64,000 bases of DNA from Oscheius onirici (taxonomy: Eukaryota; Nematoda; Chromadorea; Rhabditida; Rhabditidae). Shown one piece after another: positions 1 to 11,521 of this stretch (positions are counted from its first letter, which is position 1; each line of letters begins with the position of its first letter). The stretch covers positions 6,014,064 through 6,078,063 of the forward strand of contig OW051468.1 in NCBI GenBank assembly GCA_932521025.1. The letters run 5' to 3'. Below the pieces are notes generated by a model that saw only the letters and a program-made list of their open reading frames with translations, did not search any database and was not told the origin of the DNA. The translations under genes and the position numbers were made by a program.

Positions 1-982
1 TTTCTAAGTTGTACAGCAGTTCAAAAGCAACAACTTTGTAGTACATCACCACTCTGCCCGACCAAGGCTTCGTCATGAAAACAAGGTATGAATCTGAGCG
101 CTGCACTGAACCCTATACTACATGGTTTCCAAGATGCTTCTCACAGAGAGTATAGTGTATCTTTTCAGTTTTATTATTAGATAGAGTGCAATTCTCTGAG
201 AGAACCAAAGCTGAGTCATCTGCTTTGACTGAGGTTAGTCGATTGGTTCTGGTTTCTCCCTACTGAACTGATACTATGTCTAGCTACAATCTGGTGGGTT
301 TTCTGCTCTGAACTAAGAAACTGTAACTGTTCTCTCTTCCGATTAGAAGTAAACACCGGGTGAAAAATAGTTAAGACTCTTTGCTCTCTCATTCTCTCCA
401 TCGGTTCAATTACTGAGTTACTGTGGAATTAGGAACAACCCTTTTTATTACTTGTAAACATCCCTGATAAAAACGGCTGAGCAGAGTTACTTGTTTAACT
501 TAGGAAGTCATAGGCTGAGTGAAGAACATTCCGTTGGGGGAACCTAGATTGTCAGACTCTCTTTCTCATTGGACAAATATTTCTCTGAGAACCCTCATCG
601 ACGTTTGTTACGGGATGTAGTTTACGGTCGTCAGAAAACAAACAAGCAGATTATAAAGAGACATCGTGAGAAAGAACAAACACCGTTTTTAGATTTAGGG
701 GGGCTAACGGGACCCACCCGGCGGCGGCTGCGACTGACCCCCAAAACTGGAGTCGAGCTATGATGGCTCATGTTTTGACACATTGATAAGCTAATAAACT
801 GTAAACTGTAAACTGTAGGAGTATAGTAGCTGTAGCTTCCGTGAGAGTCTCCTCATCAATAGTTTTAATGCAGAAAAAGCAATTACATTTAATCTAGCAA
901 AGTTTTCAAAACTTTGTAACAAGGTAAAAGTTTTGGAAACAAATCAAGCTATTCAGTTCTAACCCCAAGTCTTGGCGACAGG
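1..982. other. Intergenic stretch with no convincing gene
   Basis: No reading frame here shows a recognisable domain or a coherent exon chain. The first 50 bases hold a degenerate copy of a short palindromic repeat (see 23431-23480). The rest is mixed sequence leading to the start of the protease gene at 983, and probably contains that gene's promoter. Confidence 0.5.
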
Positions 983-3099
983 ATGCGTCTTCTTCTTCTC
1001 CTTCTACCAGTAGTAGCTACCGGTTGCGGTCAGACGGTCAGTCTTTCTGGTCTTTTTGTCTACTGTCTGCCTCCATGTTCCCTTGTATTGGATACATGTA
1101 AACTCACTAGTCGCTAGCATCCTGACACCTGTACTTTCGGATCTTCCTTTGTTCTCCTTCTCTGCCATTCTCCCTTGCCCTTTTATTTGTTCTTGTCCTT
1201 TTGTACCTCTCGTACAAAGTGTTTTACTTCCGTACAAGCCATTTCAGCCATCCAACGAGACCGAAGACATGGGCGCTGGATTTGCCCAATACTCACCAAT
1301 TAGGCGTCGTGGTCCCGGTTCCTCTGTCCCGCCCTTCACCCCACTCAGCATCTACACGATCTACGATCCGGAAATCAAAAAGCTGTCGACGATTGAAAGA
1401 CGTGATCTGTCTAATTACGTTACCAAGGCTACTCGACGTCTCGGCGAAATGCTCAAAGTTCGGAAGACGACGAGTCTCATGGTCGATTGTCCTCAGATCG
1501 GCAAGAAGGAAATCAAAGAGGGATACAATTTTGCCCTTTTTATCGACACAAAGTGTAATGGAAATGGACAGACTCTGGCCACGGCTGGATCTTGTGCGAG
1601 AGAGATTGGGAAGGCTGAGACGAGCGGAAATGTCTACTATCCGTACCATCAAGGCCAATTCAAATCTAGCAAGGGGAACTCGTGGCTCGGAAGACCTCTC
1701 GGAGGCAGAATGAGCATCTGTTTGGACATGTTCAAGGTTTGTCTCACTTGCTCACAAAGAAATCCTGTTTAAGAAGAGAAATCTCCGATCTGACGGCAAT
1801 AAGTGGGTCTCGACAATCATGCACGAGATGGCCCACGCTCTCGTCTACAGCGGAGGCCTCTTCACCAAGTTCACCCAATGTGGAGACGACGGAAACTGTA
1901 ATCTCTACGATCTGGCCCAGAACAGTTTCAAAGAGCCATCCGGTGTGCAGTCCTATGAGATTCCCGGCGTTGTCAAGAAGATCAATCACAGGTGGCAGAC
2001 GATGTCCGGCGAGAAACAGCACCCGGTTCACGTACTGAACACTCCCTACGTCCAGCAAAAAGTGCGCGAGTACTTCAGTTGTTCGACGGCGGAAGGAGCC
2101 GAGTTGGAGAACCAGGGAGGATCAGGAACAGAGTTTGCCCACTTGGAGAAGCGAATCTTCGAGCAGGAGACAATGGGAGGAATCAGGACCGAAGTCAACG
2201 CCTTTTCTGTCATCTCTCTTGCCATATTCAAGGACTCTGGCTGGTACAACGTCGACTGGAGGTTCGTCTTCTGCTCTCATCCAACTCTCTCTCTTTTCAG
2301 CAAGGCCGATCCAATGACTTTTGGCAAAGGAATGGGATGTGACTTTATCACAAAATCCTGCGGCCAGTGGGTCAACACTCAACAGGACAGTTACCCGTAC
2401 TGCAAGAGTGCAGATCAACGCTGTTCCCCGGACCACAAGGCCATCGAAACGTGCAATGCTTACAGTTACGGCGGAGTTGAAATTCCGGAAGAGTACAGCT
2501 ACTTTCCTCGCGAGAAAAAGAACAACTTTCCTCTGGAGCTGGTCGACTACTGTCCCTACTACACTCTAGTCACCAAACAGGGTTCGGATCGTCTCTCGAG
2601 GTGCGAGGAGCCGGCTGACAAGGACCCGGATGTGCTCGACATGGCCAGTCTGCAGATCTATTCAAAGACGTCGCGCTGTATGAAAATTGAGGACAGCATC
2701 AAATTCCTGCAGAAAGATGGTCTGTCGACGAATACGAAAACCAGTATGCTGTCCCATGGCTGCTACGAGACCAAATGCCAGAACGAGACGCTGTTTGTCA
2801 AAACGGCCAAGTCCAAATGGTATCCATGCTACTCGCCCGGACAGACGGTCAACGTGGAGCGTCGTCTTCTCGAGCAGAAAGGTGACGCCGTCTTCAAGAT
2901 CCTCTGCCCGCCATGTGAGAAAATCTGCGGCGTTGGCAACTGCACGGCCTCGGCACCGGATGACAAGCCGATTGGAGACAAGCCGAGGACCAAAATGACG
3001 GTGTTGGATAAGCTGCTGGGAGGAGTGACTGGAGTAGCCACACCAAGAAGCCTCCTCTGGATCTGGGCCGTATACTTTCTGGCAGGAATTTGGCAATAA
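983..3099 (+). CDS. Leishmanolysin-like (peptidase M8) zinc metalloprotease
   Basis: A secreted or surface zinc endopeptidase of the M8 family. Exon 1 (983-1036) starts with MRLLLLLLPVVATGCGQT, a signal peptide, and its donor joins in phase 0 to the acceptor at 1247. Further introns lie at about 1737-1773 and 2262-2300. The active site HEMAH, within VSTIMHEMAHALV, begins near 1819. The third zinc ligand is probably the His of EFAHLEKR (about 2137-2160), followed by the family-typical GWYNVDWSKADP and GKGMGCDF. The second half is cysteine-rich, as in metazoan leishmanolysins. The C-terminus ends in the hydrophobic stretch LLWIWAVYFLAGIW, which may be a GPI-anchor signal or membrane tail. The stop codon overlaps an AATAAA polyadenylation signal. 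Family assignment is firm; the first exon is inferred. Confidence 0.88.
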
Positions 3100-4115
3100 A
3101 AAGTAATTAATCGGACACTCTTTTTCGTATGCTGTTATACAGGTGTTTCTCCTTAAAAGCTTACAGATAATAAGAAACGTCTAGGCCCAGTCCATAGAGG
3201 TACAGAGTCTTTTCTAAGAACTATTTTGTGAGATAGGTTATTCTAGACAGAACGGAGTCGAGTCGTCCCGTCGTAGATGGTAGGTCTGTCCACTAGCCCT
3301 CTCCTTGTCGCGTCTTATAGTTCTCGAGCTCTGAAACAGCCGTTGTCATAGCTATTTCGGATGTGTTTCTCTCCGGGATGGAGACGACCAAGTCTCGAAT
3401 CCTTACAATGTGTTCTTCTCATGTGCTAGAGAGAGGTCAGAAAGGTTGTCCAAACTCCGATTAAGCTCCTATTTGTTCCGACTCCTCGAAAGGTAGAGAG
3501 AAAAGCAATCTGGCTGCTCATCAACACTCGACTCTCTCCCTGCGAAATGGCCATTAGGTCTCCGGGATGCTTCTACTCCATGTCCTCTTTCCCGTCACAG
3601 GTTCGTTGTCTGCTCATGCAGAATCTCATAAAAGAATCATCAGAGTCTAGTCCAGAGACAATCATGAGTGTAATAGTCACTAGTACCTAAACGAGATTTG
3701 TACATCCCCAATCTGCAAAGAAACTATAGCTGAGGGGAGAGTTCTTCGTTTGTTCGCGATCAGCTGCGGATTTGAGGTTACACGATATCTTGGTGGGGAG
3801 AAAGACGACCAAAGGGGAAGCTATATTTTTAATTGAACTCATTTTTCGAGGTTCGTCATAAGGCCCCGGTACCGGTGAGAACACATATATTACTTTTAGT
3901 AGGTTACAATGCGCGGTGGCGTTAAAATGACATCCCTAATGTGCGCGTTCGTATACTACTTTCAGACAACTTTTCCTCCCGGAGTTTGTGTTCTTTTTCC
4001 CTAATTCAATAGCCTTGACAAATAGATGGCCCCCGGCCGTCAGTGTGTCCGTTTGACACCCTCCTCCCAGGAGTCCTTTCCTCAAAATGTTGGCCAGTCC
4101 CGCCCCTACTTTGTG
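3100..4115. other. Intergenic region between protease and receptor gene
   Basis: About 1 kb with no coherent coding exons and no repeat recognised elsewhere in the window. It must hold the 3' end of the protease transcript and the promoter of the receptor gene. Confidence 0.5.
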
Positions 4116-7100
4116 ATGCGCTTTCTGCTTGCTCTGTTGACTACACTTCCGTTCGTCTGTGCCTCGGATAATTCGACAGAAAATGAGGAGGAAGCTGAAG
4201 ACGAGGAACGGCTCCTAATCGACATCTTTCGCGATTGTGAGTTCCATTCTAAGCTTTTTGACCCGATTCCAGACAACTGCTTAATAAGACCCGTTCAAAA
4301 CGTCTCGTCACCTCCGGTCGTCGTCGATTTCGGCGTCGCCATCGTGCTTCTCATCAATGTGGTTAGTCAATTAACCTTTTTTGTCTAGACGTTCATTCAG
4401 GACGAGAAGAATCAGATCTTGCAGACGAATGTCTGGCTCACAATGAAATGGATAGATTTCCAGTTGCAATGGAATCCAGCCAATTATGGGAACATTTCCA
4501 ACCTCCATGTTCCTTCAGACCGCGTCTGGCTTCCGGACATTGTCCTGTTCAACAAGTAAGTGTATTCAACAGCTTGTTCTCTCGGCATTTGCCTTCTCTT
4601 CGATTGTGTTATAAGATTTGGCGGCTGATTGTTCCCAGCGGACTGGAGGGCACCAGTCAGAGATGAGGCCAAAAAAGCGGGACATTTATTGCCGAGTCTC
4701 TGGTTAGCGGGAACAAAATGTGTTTTCTTCCAGTGCTGACGGGAACTATGAGGTTTCGTACAAGAGCAATGTCTTCGTCGGCCATCAAGGAGATGTCACT
4801 TGGGTGCCGCCAGCGATGTTCAAATCAAGCTGTCGGATTGATGTGGAGTGGTGAGTTTCGTCTCTTTCTCAGTTCTTTGGTCAATATTTTGTGTAATTGT
4901 CTGTATGCAAATAGCTTGTATATGTCAGTAATAGCTATTCGACTTGTTTTGTTTCAGTACATGTTGACGCTCATTTAGAGCGTTCAAATGTCTATTATCG
5001 AGTTGGCCCATAATTGTTTGCACATGGGTTCATAACTTCTGATCCAAACACGCTAGACAGATGTTTCAAAAAGAAAAGAATGGGCAAAATTTTCTCTATC
5101 TGACAGTGTATAGAGATCAGAGACATCCCACGCGATTTGAAAAATTGTGACAACGCAGTTTTGTAGCATTTAATAAGTAAAGTTATCAGCCGAGACCCGA
5201 TTTCCAAGAAATCTTTTCTGACTGAGCACTGGGCGGCTCAAAAACCCGAAGTGACCGACTTCCGGCGGTTGCACAGCCCTAATCCAATGGTTTTAAAGAA
5301 ATCGGTCGATGCACCTTGAAAGAGCTCAATCTGGGCTACAAAACCCTGTATGGAACAAAGAGGGCCCAATGGAAAATTTTCGAGAAACGCGCTTCTGAAG
5401 TTCAGGTGGTTCACTCATGATGGGGGTATCATGGTAAATTTTCCAAAAATGGTCAAATCGATCGAAAACAATATAATAAGTCTCAGAAGAGCCTAAAACA
5501 TACGCAGAATGCATAAAAAACACTTTTGGAAAATTTGATTTTTTGACCCATGATACCATGAGTGAACCACCTGAACTTCAGAAGCGCGTTTCTCGAAAAG
5601 GGTGCATCGGCCGATTTCTTTAAAACCATTGGATTAGGGCTGTGCAACCGCCGGAAGTCGGTCACTTCGGGTTTTTGAGCCGCCCAGTGCTCAGTCAGAA
5701 AAGATTTCTTGGAAATCGGGTCTCGGCTGATAACTTTACTTATTAAATGCTACAAAACTGCGTTGTCACAATTTTTCAAATCGCGTGGGATGTCTCTGAT
5801 CTCTATACACTGTCAGATAGAGAAAATTTTGCCCATTCTTTTCTTTTTGAAACATCTGTCTAGCGTGTTTGGATCAGAAGTTATGAACCCATGTGCAAAC
5901 AATTATGGGCCAACCCGATAGTACGCAGTTAATTTGTGTGTTACCTTTCTTATTTTGGTATGGGGGTTTCACCTCCTGCTGAATTCTCTTGCTAGCATAT
6001 TGTATCTGTGACAGTTGGACTCCCAACGAACAACCAAAGGATCATTTAGCCCTAGAGTTGTCTTTACTGATTGTCTAACTGTGTAGTCCAGCTTAAAACT
6101 ACCAATGCGCAACATTCTTTACAGGTTCCCATTCGACGAACAGTCTTGCACACTGGTCTTCGGTTCCTGGACATACAACTCTGACGAAGTTTGCAAACAC
6201 CTTTATCTCTTCAAAACTATTCAGGTTGTTCTGAACTGGTACAACAACATCCAAGCCGTCCAGCTAACAGAATACTCCTATAGCGGAATCTGGGATGTGA
6301 TAGATGTGCCCGGCTATTTGGTCAACAAGCTAGACACCAAAGAGAGCAAGATTGTTTTTAATTTGGTCATTCGGAGAAAGACACTCTTCTACACTGTCAT
6401 CTTGATCATTCCAGTGGGTTTCTTATCCTCTAGACAAGTTTGGTTCAGACAGTTCTGATGGCCTTCCTCTCAATGATGGCCTTCTATCTGCCAACCGATT
6501 CGGCTGAAAAGATCTCCCTTACAATCAACCTTCTTTTGGCTTTGGTTGTGTTTCTTCTTCTTGTCTCAAAGGTCAGTCTCTCTTGATACTGTACAACCCC
6601 AACTTTCAGATCCTGCCTCCCACTTCCAATATCCCTCTCATGGGAAAATATCTCCTGATGGCCTTTGTTCTGAACATCGTAACGGTCGTCTGTACCGTCT
6701 TCATTGTCAACATCTACTTCCGAAGTTCTCTTTCCCACGAGATGCCAGGCTGGGTCAGACGAGTCTTTCTCGAAATCCTGCCCCAGTTCCTGATGATGAA
6801 GCGCCCGGAACGAATTCCGATTTTCAATGGCTACTTTGTGGAAGAGTATTGTGTCTCGGAGATATTTGATGCCAGTGAGGCAGTCCTTTAAAAATATCAG
6901 AAAAGTTTCCTAGGTCTGGTTCTGCCTTCGATGACAGCAACTATCGTCCCATTTCTCCAAATGACACAGAGACCGGCTCCCTCGAGTCAGAATCACCACG
7001 AGAACTGCTCCAAATGGAAGGAGAGACTGAGCAGGCGATTTTCGCGAAAAAAGAAGACGAACAACAACGAGCAGGAGACAAATGTCGATGCGGATAGAGA

Positions 7101-7502
7101 GCCGCCCTCCTCACCCGAAAAGATTAGCCGAGTGGTGAGTTGACTCGAATCGGACGCGTGTCAATTGCCTTCTTCCGACTAGACCGAGCAAATGAGGAAT
7201 GTTCGCCTGACAGGCCGTTACGCTTTCATCTCTTTAAAACTCGATTGCAGATGAAGAACACCGTTGAGGCAATCGCCTATATAGCGGAACACATGAAAGG
7301 CAATATGGCCGAGAGGAAGATTCGAGATGACTGGAGATATGTCAGTATGGTCATCGATAGAATGCTCCTCTTATTCTTCTTCGGCATTACTACGGGCGGA
7401 ACAGTTGGTATCATTTTGTCGGCACCTCATGTCTTTGATTTCGTCGACCAAGAGGTTGTTATTAAACAGCTCAACAACAAATATTTGGGTGATATGCAGT
7501 AA
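4116..7502 (+). CDS. Nicotinic acetylcholine receptor subunit, non-alpha type (copy 1)
   Basis: A cation-selective Cys-loop channel subunit for neurons or muscle. The start MRFLLALLTTLPFVCA is a signal peptide. An acidic stretch and then the ligand-binding domain follow (DEKNQILQTNVWLTMKW, VWLPDIVLFNNADGNYE). The Cys-loop is two cysteines separated by 13 residues, CRIDVEWFPFDEQSC, and is split by the 4851-6124 intron. M1 starts at RKTLFYTVILIIP; M2 is EKISLTINLLLALVVFLLL, with the Glu expected in cation channels; M3 and M4 follow, and M4 ends near 7440. The loop-C region reads TEYSYSGIWDVIDVP and lacks the vicinal cysteines of alpha subunits, so this is a non-alpha subunit of the UNC-29/ACR-2/ACR-3 kind. 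The M3-M4 loop exon (about 6913-7135) is the least certain. The stop overlaps AATAAA. A paralogue lies at 9507-11521. Confidence 0.9.
4998..5918. mobile_element. Mariner-like foldback element (non-autonomous) in a receptor intron
   Basis: A 921-bp inverted repeat inside the 4851-6124 intron. The left end TCGAGTTGGCCCATAATTG and the reverse complement of the right end TCGGGTTGGCCCATAATTG match, and each is flanked by TA (4996-4997 and 5919-5920), the target duplication of Tc1/mariner elements. The arms run about 4998-5437 and 5549-5918 and are near-identical, except that the left arm has roughly 65-70 extra bases near 5310-5380. The loop of about 110 bp is too short for a transposase. The GGTTGGC-type terminus resembles mariner ends. 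Each arm contains the same incidental 70-codon open frame, which I do not take to be a gene. Confidence 0.85.
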
Positions 7503-7641
7503 TAAAAAATACAAGTTGTACAAGAGATAGTAGTTATAATAGCCCACTCATCCCTTTACATCGAATACCTCTAACATTGTCTCTGACCCATTCCGTGTCT
7601 TGAATTTTCCTTTTCCAGCTAATTGAAAACAAGAGATCGAA

Positions 7642-8652
7642 CTACTTCTTTCTCTTTTCGTAGGCCTCGATATTTTCCGGCTTCAGCCAGTCCATCGGCT
7701 CGTCCAGAGTGCACCACTTTTCCAGATGAACAGCTTCCAGCAGCAGGCTTCGAATGTACTCGTAGTCCGGTCGATCGTACCAATGAAGACCCAACACGTA
7801 GCGCCAGATGATGAAGACGGCAGTCGGCAGCTGCCAATCGGGATTCGGACCAGCAGTCATGAAGTTCTTCTTCAGCTCGTACATTCGCAAGTCGAGTTCT
7901 CCCTGTCCCTGAGTAGCTTCGACCTGTTCTTTCGGCAGTTCCGTGATGCGAGCCTTTCCGCCGCTCAGATAGACGACGAGCAGGTAGAACCACGTCTCAA
8001 TATCGTCGGCTCGACAAAAGTCCACACTCTGAAGGACACGTCTCGAGGCCCAGTTCTTCGTCCCGACAATGCCTAGCAGGCCACGATGTTGGAGATGGTA
8101 GCCGTCATTTCGACGGTAGTCGGCACATTCCATAGTCGAGCAGATAGATCTGACTTCTGTCCTGCAGTCCGATGGCCAGATTGGCTGGCTGCAAGAATAG
8201 CTCGTTATTCACACAAGTCTGAACCTACTTTGATGTCGCGATGGAAGAAGCCGAGATCGTGGAGCTGCTGAATGCCGTCTATTGTCTGGATACAGATTTG
8301 CATGGCGGTCGAACGAGAAAATAGCTCGCCTCCGAGGTAGTCCTCTTGAATGCCTTCCAGTGAGCCACCAATCAGCGGAATGATAATGAAGTTGAAGTTT
8401 CGCTGTTTGTCCAGACCGCGGTCTACCAGATGCAGAAGATGCGTCTTGCCGCTCCTATCACCGATGGATTCCATAGCGAGTGCTTCAACCTTGAGTCGAT
8501 TCAGTTCAGACGGTATTCCCACAGCCTTCTCCGTCTTCATGGCCCAGAACTCGTTCCACGATGTACTTTTTCCGATGGCTGACAACGGTCTCTCCCGGTT
8601 CCGGAGGCTTCATGGGAACATCAAGCTTCGAGGCAGCTCCCTTCTCCGACAT
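7642..8652 (-). pseudogene. TTBK/casein-kinase-1-like protein kinase, frame-broken
   Basis: A member of the tau-tubulin kinase-like family that is expanded in nematodes. The N-terminus reads MSEKGAASKLDVPMKPPEPG and continues to RKKYIVERVLG, the strand just before the glycine loop. The next bases run directly into AMKTEK with the frame changed, so the glycine-rich loop and the following strand are missing (near 8540-8547). The catalytic HRDIK sits near 8230; a short intron follows, then PANLAIG and LLDYGM, where the DFG position reads DYG as in this family. A second break, one extra base near 8120, shifts GMCR into YRRNDG. The tail is otherwise intact to 7642. The gene is either a decaying paralogue or mis-assembled. 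No ATG gives a full kinase. Confidence 0.75.
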
Positions 8653-8801
8653 CACATCAGACGAATAGTTCTGGAAAATACTTTTGGGATTAGTTATGTA
8701 GTTGTTGTTTTCAATTTCAAAAGTTGTAAAAAAAATTTAAAGATCTTTTTGGGGAAAAAAACGCAAAAGGGCTTGGCCACTTGGCCAACTGACTGACGTC
8801 G

Positions 8802-9080
8802 ATGCTGCTCGCAACACTTCCTCTCCTCTTCATCGCCATGCCGCTGCTACTGTTCCATTGTGCCCAAAAGACGAAGAAGAAGCCTCCGACTGGACAGACT
8901 GCATCCGGAACAACGGTTACCCCTATCGCCCCAGAGTCTGCGATTCCGCCTCCTGCTGATGGACCTCCTCCTCCTGCCGCTGGTGGAACAGCTGCTGAGA
9001 AGCCGGCCGAAGAAGGAGATGGAAATTACGAGGATATCCATGTCGCCAATCCTAACAATGTCCCCGACGCTCCCAAATAA
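8802..9080 (+). CDS. Small secreted proline/alanine-rich protein
   Basis: A single-exon frame of 92 codons. The first 20 residues (MLLATLPLLFIAMPLLLFHC) form a strong signal peptide or membrane anchor. They are followed by a short basic patch (KTKKK) and a low-complexity Pro/Ala/Gly/Thr stretch, then an acidic tail ending NVPDAPK. No domain is recognised. It starts 150 bp from the divergently oriented kinase pseudogene. The stop is followed at once by an AATAAA-like signal, which supports a real transcript end. Function unknown; it could be a cuticle or secreted peptide, but nothing shows that. Confidence 0.55.
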   Translation: MLLATLPLLFIAMPLLLFHCAQKTKKKPPTGQTASGTTVTPIAPESAIPPPADGPPPPAAGGTAAEKPAEEGDGNYEDIHVANPNNVPDAPK

Positions 9081-9506
9081 TAAACTGGTTCATAGGGGCC
9101 CATGTTTTTATTATTATGTTGGCACTTTCCAGCAATCGTTTGGTGATATTCTTCTACTTTGAGCTTATTGTTAGTAGCGTGTCTTGAACGTGGTTCTACC
9201 TCGGCAAAACCACTTACGGCACCACTACAAATTAGCCTGCACCACTTCAGACAGTTTATGCCGTTTCTTGACTGCAAGTGAAACAACTGAAAAACTTGTC
9301 TAGACTATTTGGGTAGTGTTTTTGACTACTATCAGGATAGCTATCGAGTATTGCCGAAATGGTTCGGTTCGAACTCGACTACTGTCGGTACCTCCGGTTC
9401 GCCTTCAGTTAGTGTTGTTTTCCAACCATTGATATCGCTGTTTGAAAATCTGTGATTGATTCATGCTTAGTATCTTGAACAGAGATTACCCTACGGTATC
9501 TTTCAG
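9081..9506. other. Gap holding the unseen first exon of receptor copy 2
   Basis: The second receptor gene needs an upstream exon with an ATG and a signal peptide ending in phase 1, joining the acceptor at 9506. I could not pick it out with confidence. No other coding signal is seen here. Confidence 0.4.
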
Positions 9507-11521
9507 TGGCCTACCTCGGCGATGAAGACCGACTAACCGCTACCCTATTCCATGGATACAACTCACTAGTTCGTCCAGTCCCCAACGCCACATCTCCTCC
9601 CATTCAAGTCGCCTTCAGTCTGGCTCTGGTCCTTCTAATCTCTCTTGATGAGAAGAACCAGTTCATGCAGACAAATGTCTGGCCTACTATGAAGTGGGTA
9701 GATTATCAGGTACAAGATCTGGTAAAAGGGAAGAAGGCATGGCTTTAGATGCGTTGGGATCCACGACAATATGGTGGAATAGAGACGGTAATCAAACGAA
9801 CAGAAGACACTAGAACACAATTTCAGATCCGTGTTCCTCCCGATAAGGTCTGGTTACCGGACATTGTTCTCTTCAGCAATGCCGACGGAAACTACTTGGT
9901 TTCGTTCTATTCCAACGTTGTGGTACAGTACACTGGAGAGGTAATGGGTAGAATTTCAAAGTATCAGTACATTTTCAGATGCTCTGGGTTCCGCCGGCTG
10001 TATACAAAAGGTAATTGCAGGTGTTTCCGTATTACCAGTACAAAACTGAGAGTGAGAATGTGAAATCACATAATTTCTTGTTTGGGTGAGGAGTGGGTGA
10101 GTAATTTCTGGAAATCGCTGTCCGACCAATTATGTTTCCCATTGCAGCTCCTGTCTGATCGATGTGGAGTTTTTTCCCTTCGATGGTCAGTCAAGATTGA
10201 TTCAGATTCTCATAAATATTCCTTCAGAGCAAGTCTGTTCTCTCACGTTCGGCTCATGGACATTTTCAAAGAATGAAGTTCAGCTGGCCTATCTGGATGG
10301 AAAGAAACAAGTAACGGTTTTTTTTACTTCGCGTCATGGTGGAATTCAGGTGGAATTGAATGATTACTCAGCCTCTGGAATCTGGGACGTTATGGAAGTT
10401 CCGGGACACTTGATCGAAAACAATTCGAAGATATCTTACCAGATTCGGATCAGACGGTTTGTCTTTTTTTATGGCTGACTGTTGGATTTAGAAAGACACT
10501 TTTCTATACCTTCATTCTGATCATGCCGACAGGTACATTTACTAATGTCGTATTAAAAATGTGGTATTGTGTTCAGTTCTGATGGCTTTTTTGTCCATGA
10601 TGGTGTTTTATTTGCCAGCTGAAGCCAGTGAAAAGATCACTCTGGCTATAAGCATTCTCCTAGCCTTGGTCGTTTTTCTCCTTCTCGTCTCCAAAATTCT
10701 CCCACCGACCTCGTCAACAATCCCTCTCATGGCTCGATATCTCCTGCTCACTTTTGTTCTGAACATGATCACCATCGTCTCCACTGTGGTTTGTTCCAAT
10801 CGGACTATCGTCATCTGTCTTCAGGTGATCATAAACGTCTACTTTCGAAGTCCAGCCACCCATTCTATGGCTCCTTGGGTACGGCAAGTCTTTCTCTACT
10901 ATTTGCCTTTGGTTCTGGTTATGAAAAGACCAGATTTTGTAAAAAGACAGAGACCATCTACTGGGTAAGGAGACATTATAATGCGACTTTTTGCTTCAGA
11001 GAAATCGATGAAACCACTCCTCTTTGTCAGATTGAGGAAAAGAGAAACTCTTCTTGTTCCACAGCAAAGCCCAGCAGTCGAAGAAACACTGAAGATGGAC
11101 TGTCTGAACAGGCTCAAAAAGCCATTGAAGCTATTCAGTACATAACTGAGCATCTGACACAGGACAATAAGGTGGGAACATTCTTATGAAAAAAATCCGA
11201 TTTTCGGGTCTAGAATCTGATTTTTCAGCTCAGCTATCTTTAAAAAAGAAAAATACAGAACATGACCTTGCATGAAAAGAACTTTTTGAACAATGAGTGA
11301 GGACTGAATAAACTCTGCTTTAGTACAAAACCGCTCAAGAAGAATGGCGATTTGTGTCGATGGTCATTGATCGTCTCCTTCTCTACATCTTCTTCGCCGT
11401 GACGGCAACTGGAACCATGACAATTCTCTGCTCCGCCCCAAACATCTTCGACTACGTGGATCAGGCATCAGTTCTGAAGAAGTTGAGGGCCGCAGCTGCT
11501 GCCTCACAGAACAGCGATTGA
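9507..11521 (+). CDS. Nicotinic acetylcholine receptor subunit, non-alpha type (copy 2), first exon not found
   Basis: A paralogue of the 4116-7502 subunit, in the same direction. Exons read AYLGDEDRLTATLFHGYNSL, DEKNQFMQTNVWPTMKW, MRWDPRQYGG, IRVPPDKVWLPDIVLFSNAD, MLWVPPAVYK and the Cys-loop CLIDVEFFPFDGQSC (13-residue spacing). Next come the SWTFSKNEVQLAYLDGKK exon and LNDYSASGIWDVMEVPGHL, with no vicinal cysteines, so non-alpha. M1 (KTLFYTFILIMP), M2 (EKITLAISILLALVVFLLL), M3, an amphipathic loop (AQKAIEAIQYITEHL) and M4 (YKTAQEEWRFVSMVIDRLLL onward) complete the channel. Ten or more introns of about 35-45 nt interrupt it. Stop at 11519-11521. It is probably a partner or functional relative of copy 1 in a levamisole-type receptor, which is inferred only from family and adjacency. 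Confidence 0.9.

Noticed and set aside
4995-5921. Two identical 70-codon frames on opposite strands
   Set aside because: They are the two arms of the foldback element, not genes.
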